Below are positions 26,233 to 35,008 of a DNA stretch of 64,000 nucleotides, one piece after another. Position 1 is the stretch's first letter. Each line of letters begins with the position of its first letter. Position numbers and translations under genes: made by a program. Below the pieces are notes generated by a model. That model was not told where the DNA came from and made no database searches. It worked only from the letters and a program-made list of their open reading frames with translations. Source of the DNA: Egicoccus halophilus (GTDB lineage: Bacteria; Actinomycetota; Nitriliruptoria; Nitriliruptorales; Nitriliruptoraceae); the NCBI RefSeq assembly GCF_004300825.1, contig NZ_CP036250.1, positions 1,426,001 through 1,490,000 of the forward strand, written 5' to 3'.

Positions 26233-29200
26233 TTGGAGTTCCGCCTGCTCGGACCGCTGGAGGTCCACCGTGGCGGCACGCCGGTGGCGATCGGCGCGCC
26301 GAAACTGCGTGCCCTGCTCGTGCTTCTGCTGCTCGAGACCGGGCGCACCGTGCCCGCTGACCGGTTGGTCGCGGATCTGTGGGGGGAGCAGCCCCCGCCG
26401 CAGCCGTTGGTGTCCCTGCGCTCGTACGTGTCGAACCTGCGGCGCCTGCTGCAGGAGCCCGGTGCGCCGCCGGTCATCGTCACGGGAGGACGTGGCTACG
26501 GGTTGACCATCGCGCCGGACGCCATCGACCTGCACCGGTTCGAACGGCTGGCTCGGCAGGGGCGGGACGCGGTCGCCCGGGGCGCCGCGCGCGCCGGCCT
26601 CCTGGCGCTCGACGAGGCGCTGGCCGCCTGGCGGGGTGAGGCGCTGGCGGACGTCGCGACCGAGCCCTACGCCCAGCCGGTCGTCGCCAAGCTCGACGAG
26701 CTGCGCTTGACGGCGACGGAGGACCGCGTCGAGGTGCTGCTGGCACTGGGCCAGCACCTCGAGGTGATTCCCGAGCTCGAGGCCCACGTCGGCCACCACC
26801 GCCTGCGCGAGCGACCGCGACGACAGCTGATGCTGGCGCTGCACCGCGCCGGTCGCAGTCCCGAGGCACTGCAGGTCGCGGCCGGATTCCGTGCCGAACT
26901 CGCCGAGGAACTCGGCCTCGACCCCAGCCAGGAACTCCGCGAGCTCGTCGACCGCATCCTGCGCCAGGACCGCGGCCTCACTCCGGCGACATCCGACGAG
27001 TCGAGCTCGGTTTCCGGCGAGTCGAGCTCGGTTTCCGGCGAGTCGAGCTCGGTTTCCGGCGAGTCGAGCTCGGTTTCCGGCGAGTCGAGCTCGACGCCCG
27101 GCCCGGCCGTCACCTCCTCCACGTCCGTCGACGGCGGACCCCCCGCGTCCCCGCCGCCGACGTCGTCGGTGCCGCCCGTCGACACCGGCACCCCCGTCGA
27201 CACCGCCGCGGTCGACGCCGGCGCGGCCACGGTGCCGGGTGCGGCCCTGTTCGGCCGTCGCAGCGAACGCCGGGCCCTGCGTGCTGCGCTCGACGCCGCT
27301 CGCGTCGGACGCGGCGGAACGACGCTGCTGGCCGGCGAGCCCGGCATCGGCAAGACCTCGCTGCTGCGTGAGCTGGCGACCGCGGCGCGCGTCGCGGGGG
27401 TCCCCGTCGCGTTCGGCCGCTGCCTCGACGCCGAGGGGGTGCCGGCGTTCTGGCCCTGGGTCGAGGTGCTGCGCCAGCTCGCCGCGGATCTCGACGGGGC
27501 GGCCCTACGGGCGGCGCTGGCCGACGCGGCGGCGCCGATCACCCAGCTGGTCCCCGAGCTGGCGGCACGCGCGGGGAGCGAACCGGCCGGGCTCGGCGCG
27601 GACCCGGGTCTGGCGCGCTTCACGCTCTACGAGGCGGTCGCGACCTTCCTCGACCGTCTCGCCGCACGGGCCGACGGAGGCGGGCTGGTGGTCGTCGTCG
27701 ACGACCTGCACTGGGCCGACCTGCCGTCGCTGCAGTTGCTGACCTTCCTGGCGGCCCGGGCGGCGCCGGCCGGTGTCTGCCTCGCCGGCGCCTATCGTCG
27801 TGCCGCCGCCGACCGCACCGCCGAGCTGGACGCGGCCCTGGCCGAGCTCGCCCGTGAGCCGTCGTCGACGACGCTCGAGCTCGGCGCCCTCGGACTGGAG
27901 GACGTCGCGGCCATCGCCTCGGACGTGGCCGGCTCCGCGCCCGACCCGACGCTCGTCGACGAGCTCGTGCGTCGCGGGGGCGGCAATCCGTTCTTCACCC
28001 GGCAGCTGGCCGCCTTCGCGCTCGAGCACGACGACGACGATCTGCGTGGCGCGGTCCCCGTCGGTGTGCGGCACGTGCTGCTGCGCCGGTTGCAGTTGGT
28101 GCCCGTCGGGACGCGTCGGGTGCTCGAGGCGGCGGCCGTGCTCGGGCAGGACGTCGACGCCCGGCTGCTCGCCCGGGTCACGGGGATGGACGTGCTCGAC
28201 GTCCTCGACCACCTCGACGTCGCCATCGAGCATGCGCTGGTCGAGGTGACCGGCCATGCCGGCGGGGCGGGTGCTCAGGCCGGTGGGGCGTACCGGTTCG
28301 TGCACGCGTTGGTGCGCGAGACCCTCGACGAGGAGCTGACACCGGGCCGAGCTGCCCGGTTGCACGCGGCGGCCGCCACCGCCCTCGAGGCGGCCGGGCA
28401 GCCACCGGCCGCCACCGTCGCCCAGCACCTGTGGCTGGCCGCGGACGTCGTCGACGTGGCGCGGGTGATCGCCTGGCTGCGCACGGCCGCCGACGAGGCC
28501 CTGGCCGTGTACGCCTGGGAGCAGGCCGAGCAGCACCTGCGCCGTGCCCTGCACCTGCTCTCGCACGCCGGGAACGACGATCCCGGTCTGGAGCTGGCGG
28601 TGCGGCTGCGGCTGGTCGACGTCCTCACGCGCGGTCGTGGTTGGGTCGCCAACGACATCGACGAACTCGTCGGGTCGCGGCTGCGGGAGCTCGACGGGCA
28701 GGTGGGGTTGGACCTCGACGTCCTCGCGCTGTGGTGGTCGCTGTGGACGAACGTGACCACCCGCGGGCAGCTGGACGCGTCGATCGAGCTGGTCACCGAG
28801 CTGCTCGCCCGCGCCGAGGTGCCCGGAGCGGACCCGGCCGTGCGGGTGGCCGCCCACCTCGCCGCGGCCTACACGCGCCTGTTCCGTGGCGAGGACCCGG
28901 CGCTCGTGCGCGAGCACCTGCGTCGTGGACGGCAGGCCGAGGCGGAGGCGGGTCCGGTGGATCTGGCCATCACGCCCGAGCACCTGTCGGTGTCGCTCGG
29001 TGTCGCCTGTTCGATCGCGCACGGGTTGTACGGCGAGGTGGCGGCGGCCGAGGCGGCGGTCGCGGACCTGATCGCCCAGGCCCGTACGGTCGGCACCCCG
29101 TTCTCGCTCGGGTACGCGCTGCTGTTCGCTGCCTGGACGTGCGCGACGATCGATCGTCCCGAACTGGTGCGTGCGCAGCTCGACGAGTGCCTGGCGCTGT

Positions 29201-29517
29201 GCGAGCGGACGGGTCTGCACTTCCTGGCGACGCTGGTCACGCCGCTGCACGGCTGGGCGCTGGCGCGCACGGGCGCCGACCCGGCGGTCCAGGCTCCCCG
29301 GATGGCCGAGGCGTGCGAGCAGCTGCTGGTGGCCGGGCAACGGCATGCGACCACCTGCTGGCGGCTGCTGCTCGCAGAGGTCCACCTGCTCGCCGGGGAC
29401 CGGGCGGAGGCCGAGGCGGAACTCGCGCGCGCCCGGGCCCTGGGGACGGCCATCGGTGAGCACGCCTACGGCCGGTTGTTCGCCGCGTTCGCGCCTCGGG
29501 TCACGGCTGACGCGTGA
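26233..29517 (+). CDS. SARP/AfsR-type transcriptional regulator with AAA ATPase
   Basis: 1,094 residues. Residues 1-95 are an OmpR-like winged-helix DNA-binding domain (RLLGPLEVHRGG...LRSYVSNLRRLL), and 96-245 a bacterial transcriptional activator (BTAD) domain. A Ser/Pro/Thr-rich linker (255-335) includes tandem ESSSVSG repeats. The AAA/STAND ATPase has Walker A LLAGEPGIGKTSLL near 366-379 and Walker B VVVVDDLHWAD near 486-496, followed by helical TPR-like repeats to the end. Such proteins activate secondary metabolism or developmental genes. The start is TTG 26233 after GGGGGTGAGG. Two GTCGAC sites (26197, 26212) and an inverted repeat (26113-26134) lie upstream. The 3' end overlaps the convergent sigma gene by 17 bases. 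Confidence 0.93.
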   Translation: MEFRLLGPLEVHRGGTPVAIGAPKLRALLVLLLLETGRTVPADRLVADLWGEQPPPQPLVSLRSYVSNLRRLLQEPGAPPVIVTGGRGYGLTIAPDAIDLHRFERLARQGRDAVARGAARAGLLALDEALAAWRGEALADVATEPYAQPVVAKLDELRLTATEDRVEVLLALGQHLEVIPELEAHVGHHRLRERPRRQLMLALHRAGRSPEALQVAAGFRAELAEELGLDPSQELRELVDRILRQDRGLTPATSDESSSVSGESSSVSGESSSVSGESSSVSGESSSTPGPAVTSSTSVDGGPPASPPPTSSVPPVDTGTPVDTAAVDAGAATVPGAALFGRRSERRALRAALDAARVGRGGTTLLAGEPGIGKTSLLRELATAARVAGVPVAFGRCLDAEGVPAFWPWVEVLRQLAADLDGAALRAALADAAAPITQLVPELAARAGSEPAGLGADPGLARFTLYEAVATFLDRLAARADGGGLVVVVDDLHWADLPSLQLLTFLAARAAPAGVCLAGAYRRAAADRTAELDAALAELAREPSSTTLELGALGLEDVAAIASDVAGSAPDPTLVDELVRRGGGNPFFTRQLAAFALEHDDDDLRGAVPVGVRHVLLRRLQLVPVGTRRVLEAAAVLGQDVDARLLARVTGMDVLDVLDHLDVAIEHALVEVTGHAGGAGAQAGGAYRFVHALVRETLDEELTPGRAARLHAAAATALEAAGQPPAATVAQHLWLAADVVDVARVIAWLRTAADEALAVYAWEQAEQHLRRALHLLSHAGNDDPGLELAVRLRLVDVLTRGRGWVANDIDELVGSRLRELDGQVGLDLDVLALWWSLWTNVTTRGQLDASIELVTELLARAEVPGADPAVRVAAHLAAAYTRLFRGEDPALVREHLRRGRQAEAEAGPVDLAITPEHLSVSLGVACSIAHGLYGEVAAAEAAVADLIAQARTVGTPFSLGYALLFAAWTCATIDRPELVRAQLDECLALCERTGLHFLATLVTPLHGWALARTGADPAVQAPRMAEACEQLLVAGQRHATTCWRLLLAEVHLLAGDRAEAEAELARARALGTAIGEHAYGRLFAAFAPRVTADA
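26998..27093 (+). repeat. 21-bp in-frame tandem repeat, four copies plus partial
   Basis: Four identical copies of a 21-bp unit beginning GAGTCGAGCTCG, plus a 12-base partial, encode ESSSVSG repeats in the SARP linker. Perfect identity suggests recent expansion and possible length variation among strains. Confidence 0.97.
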
Positions 29518-30070
29518 CCGCGCTCGCGGCGAGCTGACGGCGGGAGCGGTGCAGCCGGCTGCGGACGCTGGCCGTGGCCAGCGAGAGCTCCTGTGCGATG
29601 TCGTCACAGGAGCGGTCCTCGAGGTAGTGCGCCACCACCGTGCGGCGGTCGGCAGGGGCGAGCTGTTCGAGCAGTCGGTCGACCTCGTCACGGTGCGCGA
29701 CGTGCTCCTCGGGGCCCGCGTCGATCACGCTCGGCGTCGGTCGGCGATCCATCGTCCGCCGTTCGAGGTCGCGACGGCGATAGCGGGTCACCAGCTCGTT
29801 GCGCAGCGCGCGGAAGAGGTAGGCGTCGGGGTCGTCGGGACGTCCGATCCGTTCCCAGCGGGCCCACACGCGCAGCAGGACGTCACTGGCGACGTCCTCG
29901 GCCTCGGTGGTGTCGCGCAGTCGGGCGGCGGCGAAGCGGCGGGCGCGGTCCCAGTTGTGCGCGTACCAGTCCAGGGCGTCGGGCGGGGGGCCGGGGGCAG
30001 CGTCGGTGGCCGGGGCGGGGATGCCCGGCGCGGGGAGCGTCGAGGTGGCGGTGGTGGAGGTGCTGGTCAT
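29501..30070 (-). CDS. sigma-70 family (ECF-type) RNA polymerase sigma factor
   Basis: 189 residues from ATG 30070, preceded by AGGAGC. Region 2 is recognisable as WDRARRFAAARLRDTTEAEDVASDVLLRVW with DPDAYLFRALRNELVTRYRR. Region 4 is LAPADRRTVVAHYLEDRSCDDIAQELSL followed by the recognition helix ATASVRSRLHRSRRQL. The N-terminal 35 residues are Thr/Pro-rich and probably disordered. No anti-sigma factor gene is adjacent. It is divergent from the ScyD-like secreted protein gene and convergent with the SARP gene, overlapping its 3' end by 17 bases. Confidence 0.92.
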   Translation of the reverse strand: MTSTSTTATSTLPAPGIPAPATDAAPGPPPDALDWYAHNWDRARRFAAARLRDTTEAEDVASDVLLRVWARWERIGRPDDPDAYLFRALRNELVTRYRRRDLERRTMDRRPTPSVIDAGPEEHVAHRDEVDRLLEQLAPADRRTVVAHYLEDRSCDDIAQELSLATASVRSRLHRSRRQLAASAVTRQP

Positions 30071-30379
30071 CGTGGTGCTCCTGTGGGCATCGACGTGCTG
30101 GTCGTCGCACCTGCTGGTCGTCGGGGTCCTGCGCCGAGGAGACGCGGAGTGGGAGGGTGATGCGGCCCGTGCGGTGCGCGTCCACGCCCGGCCGCGCCGA
30201 CGGCCGCAACCTGCGGGTGCGGGCTTGCCCGGCGGTTGACGGCCGGTTGTGCCCACTTCGACCACCCCGTTGCCCTGCGCCGCAACGGCGACCCAAGCTC
30301 GCCCCAACCTCCGGGTCGGACGCTGCCGGGCAGGGACGACGGCTGCACCGGGCAGCCACCCGCTGGAGAGGAAACGCTC
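30071..30379. other. 309-base divergent intergenic region
   Basis: It separates the sigma factor and the ScyD-like gene and should hold promoters for both. I see no coding frame. A TTGACG at 30236-30241 could be a -35 element for the plus-strand gene, but I find no matching -10. A 5-bp hairpin (CCGCA/TGCGG) near 30204 is weak. Confidence 0.4.
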
Positions 30380-31435
30380 GTGTCCGAGCACGTACGACGC
30401 CGCAGCACCCGCCGTGCCGCGGCCGCCGGGCTGGGCCTGGTGCTGACGACGGCAACCGTGTCGCCGGCATCGGCCGCGCCGACGCCCACCACGCTCGCGG
30501 AAGACCTGCAACTGCCCCTCGGCCTCGCGATCGGCGACGACGGGACCGTCTACGTCGCCGAGTCGTTCTCGACGCTGACGGCCATCGACAAGCAGGGCCG
30601 GCGCTCGAGCGCCTTCGAGGGACCGATCGGTGGGGTCGACGCGACCGGCCGCGGCAACGTCGCGGTCGTCGGCGGGGGACCGACCGGGCTGACGCGGGTG
30701 CTGCCCAACGGCCGCACCACGACGGTGACCGACCTCGAGGCGTACGAGGCCCGCGCGAACCCGGACCGGGGCGCCCGCTACGGCTTCACCGGGGTCGACG
30801 CCACCTGCGCCGAGCAGTTGGGCGGGTTCCCCCTCGAGCCCTACGACGGGATCGTCGAGTCCAATCCGTACGCGGTCGCCATCGCCGGCGGGGACTGGTT
30901 CGTCGCCGACGCCGCCGGCAACTCGATCCTGAAGGTGTCACGCAACGGTCGGATCAGCACCGTTGCCGTGCTCCCACCGGTCGAGGTGGTGTTCACCCCC
31001 GACGTCGTCGCGCTCGTCGAGCAGGAGTACGAGCTGCCGCTGCCCGCTTGCGTGGAGGGGGCGACCTACCGTGCCGAGCCGGTCCCGACCGATGTCGAGG
31101 TGGGTGCGGACGGGGCCCTGTACGTCTCGTCGCTGCCTGGCTTCCCGGAGCTGCCCGGCACCGGCGGGGTGTTCCGCGTCGACCGTCGCACCGGCGCCGT
31201 CAGCCGGGTCGCCGAGGGGTTGAGCGGCGCGGTCGACCTCGCGGTGGCCGCCGACGGGAGCATCTACGTCGCGGAGCTGTTCGGCGGTCGGATCAGCCAC
31301 GTCTCCGGCGGCCAGGTCACCACCTTCGCCGAGGTGCCGTTCCCCTCGACGGTGGAGGTGACCGACGACGGAGCGGTGTACGCCACCATCGGTGCGTTCT
31401 TCCCGAGCGCCTCGCTGGTGCGCTTCACCCCCTGA
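30380..31435 (+). CDS. secreted ScyD/ScyE-type beta-propeller protein
   Basis: 351 residues from GTG 30380 with GGAGAGGAAA upstream. A twin-arginine-like signal region (RRRSTRRAAAAGLGLVLTTATVSPASA) ends near residue 33. The mature part has repeated propeller-blade motifs: GLAIGDDGTVYVAES, PTDVEVGADGALYVSS, AVDLAVAADGSIYVAEL, STVEVTDDGAVYAT, each followed by an ISHVSGG- or ILKVSRNG-type strand. This matches the ScyD/ScyE family (NHL/SMP-30-like propellers) exported by many actinobacteria. Its role is unknown outside cyanobacterial scytonemin biosynthesis. A strong hairpin terminator follows. It may be a target of the divergent sigma factor. Confidence 0.87.
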   Translation: MSEHVRRRSTRRAAAAGLGLVLTTATVSPASAAPTPTTLAEDLQLPLGLAIGDDGTVYVAESFSTLTAIDKQGRRSSAFEGPIGGVDATGRGNVAVVGGGPTGLTRVLPNGRTTTVTDLEAYEARANPDRGARYGFTGVDATCAEQLGGFPLEPYDGIVESNPYAVAIAGGDWFVADAAGNSILKVSRNGRISTVAVLPPVEVVFTPDVVALVEQEYELPLPACVEGATYRAEPVPTDVEVGADGALYVSSLPGFPELPGTGGVFRVDRRTGAVSRVAEGLSGAVDLAVAADGSIYVAELFGGRISHVSGGQVTTFAEVPFPSTVEVTDDGAVYATIGAFFPSASLVRFTP

Positions 31436-31469
31436 CCGACGTCACGTGGGGCACGTGTCGAGGAGGACG

Positions 31470-31500
31470 GCTGGGCCGGTGCGGGGCGCACCGGCCCAGC
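31470..31500. terminator. strong bidirectional terminator hairpin
   Basis: A perfect 14-bp stem (GCTGGGCCGGTGCG with its complement at 31487-31500) encloses a 3-base loop, between the convergent ScyD-like gene and the pgs operon. There is no T run on either side. Confidence 0.65.
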
Positions 31501-31612
31501 GCCACGTCGGGAGCGCACCGATCGGGCGCGGCATGGTCACCGCTCGTCGAGCCGGTCGAGGACGGCCGGGCACAGGATCCCGCCGGTCGGGACCTCGCCG
31601 GAGGACCGGCGC

Positions 31613-33364
31613 TCACCCGCCGCCGGACGCCCAGGTGCCGGTGCGGCGGGTGTCGTCCGCGCCCTCGATGGTGCGTTGGTCCCAGTCGATGCGCAGGGCC
31701 TGCACGCCGCCGAAGTACTCGGTGGTCGGGACCTGGGTGGTGACCTCGTAGCCACGCGCGGCGAGTTGGCTCGACGCGTCGCCGCCGACGGACTCCTCGA
31801 GTTCGAGACGCGAGCGTTCGAGGTGGAAGCGCGGTCCCATGATCGCCTCCTCGAGCGGCTGGCCGTGGGCGGCCCACCGGACGATCACCTGCGCGACGAT
31901 GTTGGGGATGCGGCGGCCGCCGGGGGAGCCGATCGCCAGCTCGGGCCGGTCCTGGTCGTCGAGCACCACCGTCGGCGTGACGAAGCTGCGGGGGCGCTTA
32001 CCGGGAGCGATCGCGTTGATCGAGTCCGGTTCCGGGTCGAAGTTCTTGAGCTGGTCGTTGAGGAAGAACCCGGAGACGGGCAGTCCTGAACCGAAGAAGT
32101 TGCTGAGCGTGTTCGTCATCGACACGACGTTGCCGTCGCGGTCCACGACCACCACGTGGGTGGTGTCGGTCTCGAACGAGATCGCGCCCTCGTCCTCGCC
32201 GACCGGGACGAACCCGTCGTCCGGGATCGCGTCCGCCAGCGCCTGGGTGTAGGCCGGGTCGAGCAGCGCGTCGAGGTCGACGTCCTCCATGCTGGGGTCG
32301 CCGACGAACGCGGAGCGCTGGTCGTTGGCCGCTCGCCAGGCCTGCGCCATCAGGTGGATGCCGTCGACCCCGTAGGGGTCGAGGTCGGCGATGCCGCCCG
32401 CATCGGCGATCTGCAGCAGCTGGATGACCGGCGGGCCGCTCACGGGCGCACCACCGGAGACGATGCGGCGTCCGGCGAAGCTGCCGACCGCCGGTTCGGT
32501 CTCCAGCACCTCGTAGGCGGCGAGGTCCTCGAGCTCGAGGCCACCGACGGTGTCGGCGATCTGCTCGGCGAGCTCCCCGGTGTACATGACCTCGGCGCCC
32601 TGCTCCTGGATCATCCGCAGGGCCTCGGCGTACTCGGGCTGGTGCAGCGTCTCCCCGGCGGCGATCGGGGTGCCGTTCGGGAACCATCGTGGCAGCAGGT
32701 GGATCGGCATGCGGTAGGCGGCGCCCTGGAGCCGGGCCGCGAGGTAGTCGTCGACCTCGACGCCGTCCTCGGCGAGCCGGGCCGCGTACTCGATCAGGCT
32801 GTCGAGCGCCAGTGATCCGTGCTGCTCGTGGATATGCTCCATGCCGGCCACGAAGCCGGGCACGCCGATGTCGGAAGCGGGCAGCTCGCCGCTCAGTGGG
32901 GCGGTCTCGCGGTAGTCGTAGTAGCGCGGCTCGCCCTCGGTCGGGTGCAGCAGCAGGGACCCGCCACCGCCGACGCCGGAGCCGAACGGCTCGGCGACCC
33001 CGAGTGCGTAGGCGACGGCCACGGCGGCATCCACGGCATTGCCGCCGGCGTCGAGCACCTGCATGCCCACGTCGACGGCGACCGGGTGGCTGGCGCTGAC
33101 GCCGTACTCGTCGAGCAGTTCGGTCTCCTCGACCACCTCCTCCTCGTCGTCGTCGACGGGAGCGGCCTCGGCGCGCCGTTGGAGCTGGACGGGGTCACGG
33201 TCGCTGGGCGGTTCCCAGTCGTCCGCCTCGAGCTCGGTGAGCTCCTGGTCGAGGAACTCGGCGCGTTCCTGTCGGTCGCGGGGTTGGTTGTAGATCGCGA
33301 CGCCGACCATGCCGAGCACGACGACCACCGAGAGCACGTAGTTGAGCCAGCGGTCGGTCATCAT
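31613..33364 (-). CDS. membrane-anchored gamma-glutamyltransferase (CapD/GGT family)
   Basis: 583 residues. An N-terminal membrane anchor (YVLSVVVVLGMVGVAIY, 9-25) and an acidic linker precede the N-terminal nucleophile hydrolase fold. Landmarks: DAGGNAVDAAVAVAYALGV, EPFGSGVGGGGSLLL, and the autoprocessing/catalytic Thr401 in DTTHVVVVD. Then SMTNTLSNFFGSG, PGKRPRSFVTPT and GSPGGRRIPN. The family cleaves or transfers gamma-glutamyl bonds; in Bacillus anthracis CapD attaches and trims the polyglutamate capsule. It is the last gene of pgsB-capC-capA-ggt and overlaps capA by ATGA. The anchor and operon position argue for polymer processing at the cell surface rather than glutathione metabolism. 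Confidence 0.9.
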   Translation of the reverse strand: MMTDRWLNYVLSVVVVLGMVGVAIYNQPRDRQERAEFLDQELTELEADDWEPPSDRDPVQLQRRAEAAPVDDDEEEVVEETELLDEYGVSASHPVAVDVGMQVLDAGGNAVDAAVAVAYALGVAEPFGSGVGGGGSLLLHPTEGEPRYYDYRETAPLSGELPASDIGVPGFVAGMEHIHEQHGSLALDSLIEYAARLAEDGVEVDDYLAARLQGAAYRMPIHLLPRWFPNGTPIAAGETLHQPEYAEALRMIQEQGAEVMYTGELAEQIADTVGGLELEDLAAYEVLETEPAVGSFAGRRIVSGGAPVSGPPVIQLLQIADAGGIADLDPYGVDGIHLMAQAWRAANDQRSAFVGDPSMEDVDLDALLDPAYTQALADAIPDDGFVPVGEDEGAISFETDTTHVVVVDRDGNVVSMTNTLSNFFGSGLPVSGFFLNDQLKNFDPEPDSINAIAPGKRPRSFVTPTVVLDDQDRPELAIGSPGGRRIPNIVAQVIVRWAAHGQPLEEAIMGPRFHLERSRLELEESVGGDASSQLAARGYEVTTQVPTTEYFGGVQALRIDWDQRTIEGADDTRRTGTWASGGG

Positions 33365-34548
33365 GAGGTGGTCTCCGGAAGCACGTGTGCGTGGTCGATC
33401 TCGGCCACCAGCGAGCCGCCCTCCTGGCGCCACTCGAGGCCCTCGCCGCCGCCGAGACGCTGGAAGATGCGTGCCCGGCGGTAGGCCTCGAGCGGTCCCG
33501 ACAGCAGACGCGGTGCACCGTCACGCACCTCGACCGGGATCATCTCGATGCGGGCGGTGCCGTCCTCGGCGAGCTGGTAGCGGGCCACCGCCGACTCGCG
33601 GGTGCGCGACCAGCCCTGGTCGAACACGAAGTTGCCGAGGCTGTAGAACACCAGCGTGTCGTCGATCGTCTCCACCGTCTGCAGCACGTGCGGGTGGTGA
33701 CCGATGACGATGTCGGCGCCGGCCAGGGCGGCGAGCTCGGCGAGTTCGCGCTGGTCGCGGTTGGCCGCGAAGCCGTATTCGGTGCCCCAGTGGAAGTGGG
33801 TGACCACCAGGTCGGCGTTGAACGACGCCTCGCGGATGAGCCGGCTCATGCGGTCGGGCTCGGCCGAGAGCACGCCGCCCTGGAACGCCAACGCCACGAA
33901 GCCGACCACGTAGGCGTCGCTGAACGACAGGGTCGCGACGGTGAGCCCGTTGTGCTCCTGGTAGTCGATCTCGATCGCCTCGGCCAATGACTCGCCGGCG
34001 CCGGTGTGGGCGAGTCCGGCGGCGTCGAGGGCGGCGACGGTGTCGCGCAGGCCCGGGATGCCATGGTCCATCAGGTGGTTGTTGGCCAGCGCCATGGTCG
34101 TGAACCCGGCGTCGACCAGCGCCTGCACGGCGCGCGGGTCGCTGGAGAGGTGGATGAGTTTGTCGGCCTCGGGAAGTGCGTCCGGATCCTCGGTGACGAC
34201 CTGCTCGAGGTTGCCGGTCACGTAGTCGGCGTCGTCGAACAGGGGGGCGACCTCGTCGAGCAGTTGCGCGTGACCGTGGCGTTCGGCCGCGACCTCGACG
34301 TGGCGACCGAACATGATGTCGCCCACCATCGCGGCCCGGAACACCGCGTCGTCGTCGAGCGGGGCGGCGACGGCCGGATCGCCCTCCAGCACCCCGAAGC
34401 CGTGGACGGCGCCGACGACCAGGGCGGTGATGGCCAGCGCGACGCCGGTGTCGCGACCGGCGCGGCGGGCCTGGCGGCGCAGCAGGCGTTGCAGCCGGCC
34501 GCGCCAGGTGGTGGCCGGCGCGTCGATCGGGGGGTTGGAGTCGGTCAT
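33361..34548 (-). CDS. capA: CapA/PgsA-family poly-gamma-glutamate protein
   Basis: 395 residues with one N-terminal membrane helix (VALAITALVVGAVHGFGV, about 36-53) and an extracytoplasmic metallophosphatase-like domain: AAMVGDIMFGRHVE, GNLEQVV, ALANNHLMDHG, VVTHFHWGTEY, IVIGHHPHVLQ and FYSLGNFVFDQ. These are the PGA_cap domain signatures. In Bacillus the protein is needed for poly-gamma-glutamate synthesis and export. It starts 4 bases after the capC stop and overlaps the gamma-glutamyltransferase start. Confidence 0.93.
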   Translation of the reverse strand: MTDSNPPIDAPATTWRGRLQRLLRRQARRAGRDTGVALAITALVVGAVHGFGVLEGDPAVAAPLDDDAVFRAAMVGDIMFGRHVEVAAERHGHAQLLDEVAPLFDDADYVTGNLEQVVTEDPDALPEADKLIHLSSDPRAVQALVDAGFTTMALANNHLMDHGIPGLRDTVAALDAAGLAHTGAGESLAEAIEIDYQEHNGLTVATLSFSDAYVVGFVALAFQGGVLSAEPDRMSRLIREASFNADLVVTHFHWGTEYGFAANRDQRELAELAALAGADIVIGHHPHVLQTVETIDDTLVFYSLGNFVFDQGWSRTRESAVARYQLAEDGTARIEMIPVEVRDGAPRLLSGPLEAYRRARIFQRLGGGEGLEWRQEGGSLVAEIDHAHVLPETTS

Positions 34549-34552
34549 CGGC

Positions 34553-35008
34553 TCACCCGAAGATCAGGTTGACGCCGAACACCAGCAGGAACGTCACGCC
34601 GGCGAGCAGGAGCGTCGAGAGCAGCGTGTGCGGCAGTCCCTGACGGGCGATCGAGTTGGCGACCAGTCCGGGGACGATGACCCCGATGCCGCGGAACTCG
34701 TACACCTCGAACGGCAGGGCGGGATACAGGTAGTCGAAGATCAGCTTGAGCAGGATCCCCACACCGAGCATCGCCACGAAGCGACGGCGGCCGTAGAGGA
34801 TGACCCACCGCGACACGCCGTAGTGCACGACGAGGAAGGTGGTGAAGCTGATCAGGAAGATCGCCCCGACGAACAGCACCTGGTCGAGGACCAGCGCGAG
34901 GTAGCCGGGGACGACCATGCCCGCCGGGATCACGCCGGTGCGCTCGGCGTAGATCAGACTGACGGCGACCCCGATCACCAGGGACAGGTAGAGCTCGGTT
35001 CCGAACAT
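34553..35008 (-). CDS. capC: poly-gamma-glutamate biosynthesis membrane protein CapC/PgsC
   Basis: 151 residues, almost entirely hydrophobic with four or five membrane helices. Recognisable family landmarks are LVIGVAVSLIYAERTGVIPAGMVVPGYLAL at the N-terminus and FRGIGVIVPGLVANSIARQG toward the C-terminus. The family size is about 150 residues, so the gene is complete. Start and upstream stop overlap by one base (TGATG), a standard coupling with pgsB. PgsC forms the membrane part of the polyglutamate synthase with PgsB. Confidence 0.95.
   Translation of the reverse strand: MFGTELYLSLVIGVAVSLIYAERTGVIPAGMVVPGYLALVLDQVLFVGAIFLISFTTFLVVHYGVSRWVILYGRRRFVAMLGVGILLKLIFDYLYPALPFEVYEFRGIGVIVPGLVANSIARQGLPHTLLSTLLLAGVTFLLVFGVNLIFG

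Noticed and set aside
26998-27093. CRISPR-like repeat
   Set aside because: The units abut without spacers and are in frame within a coding linker.
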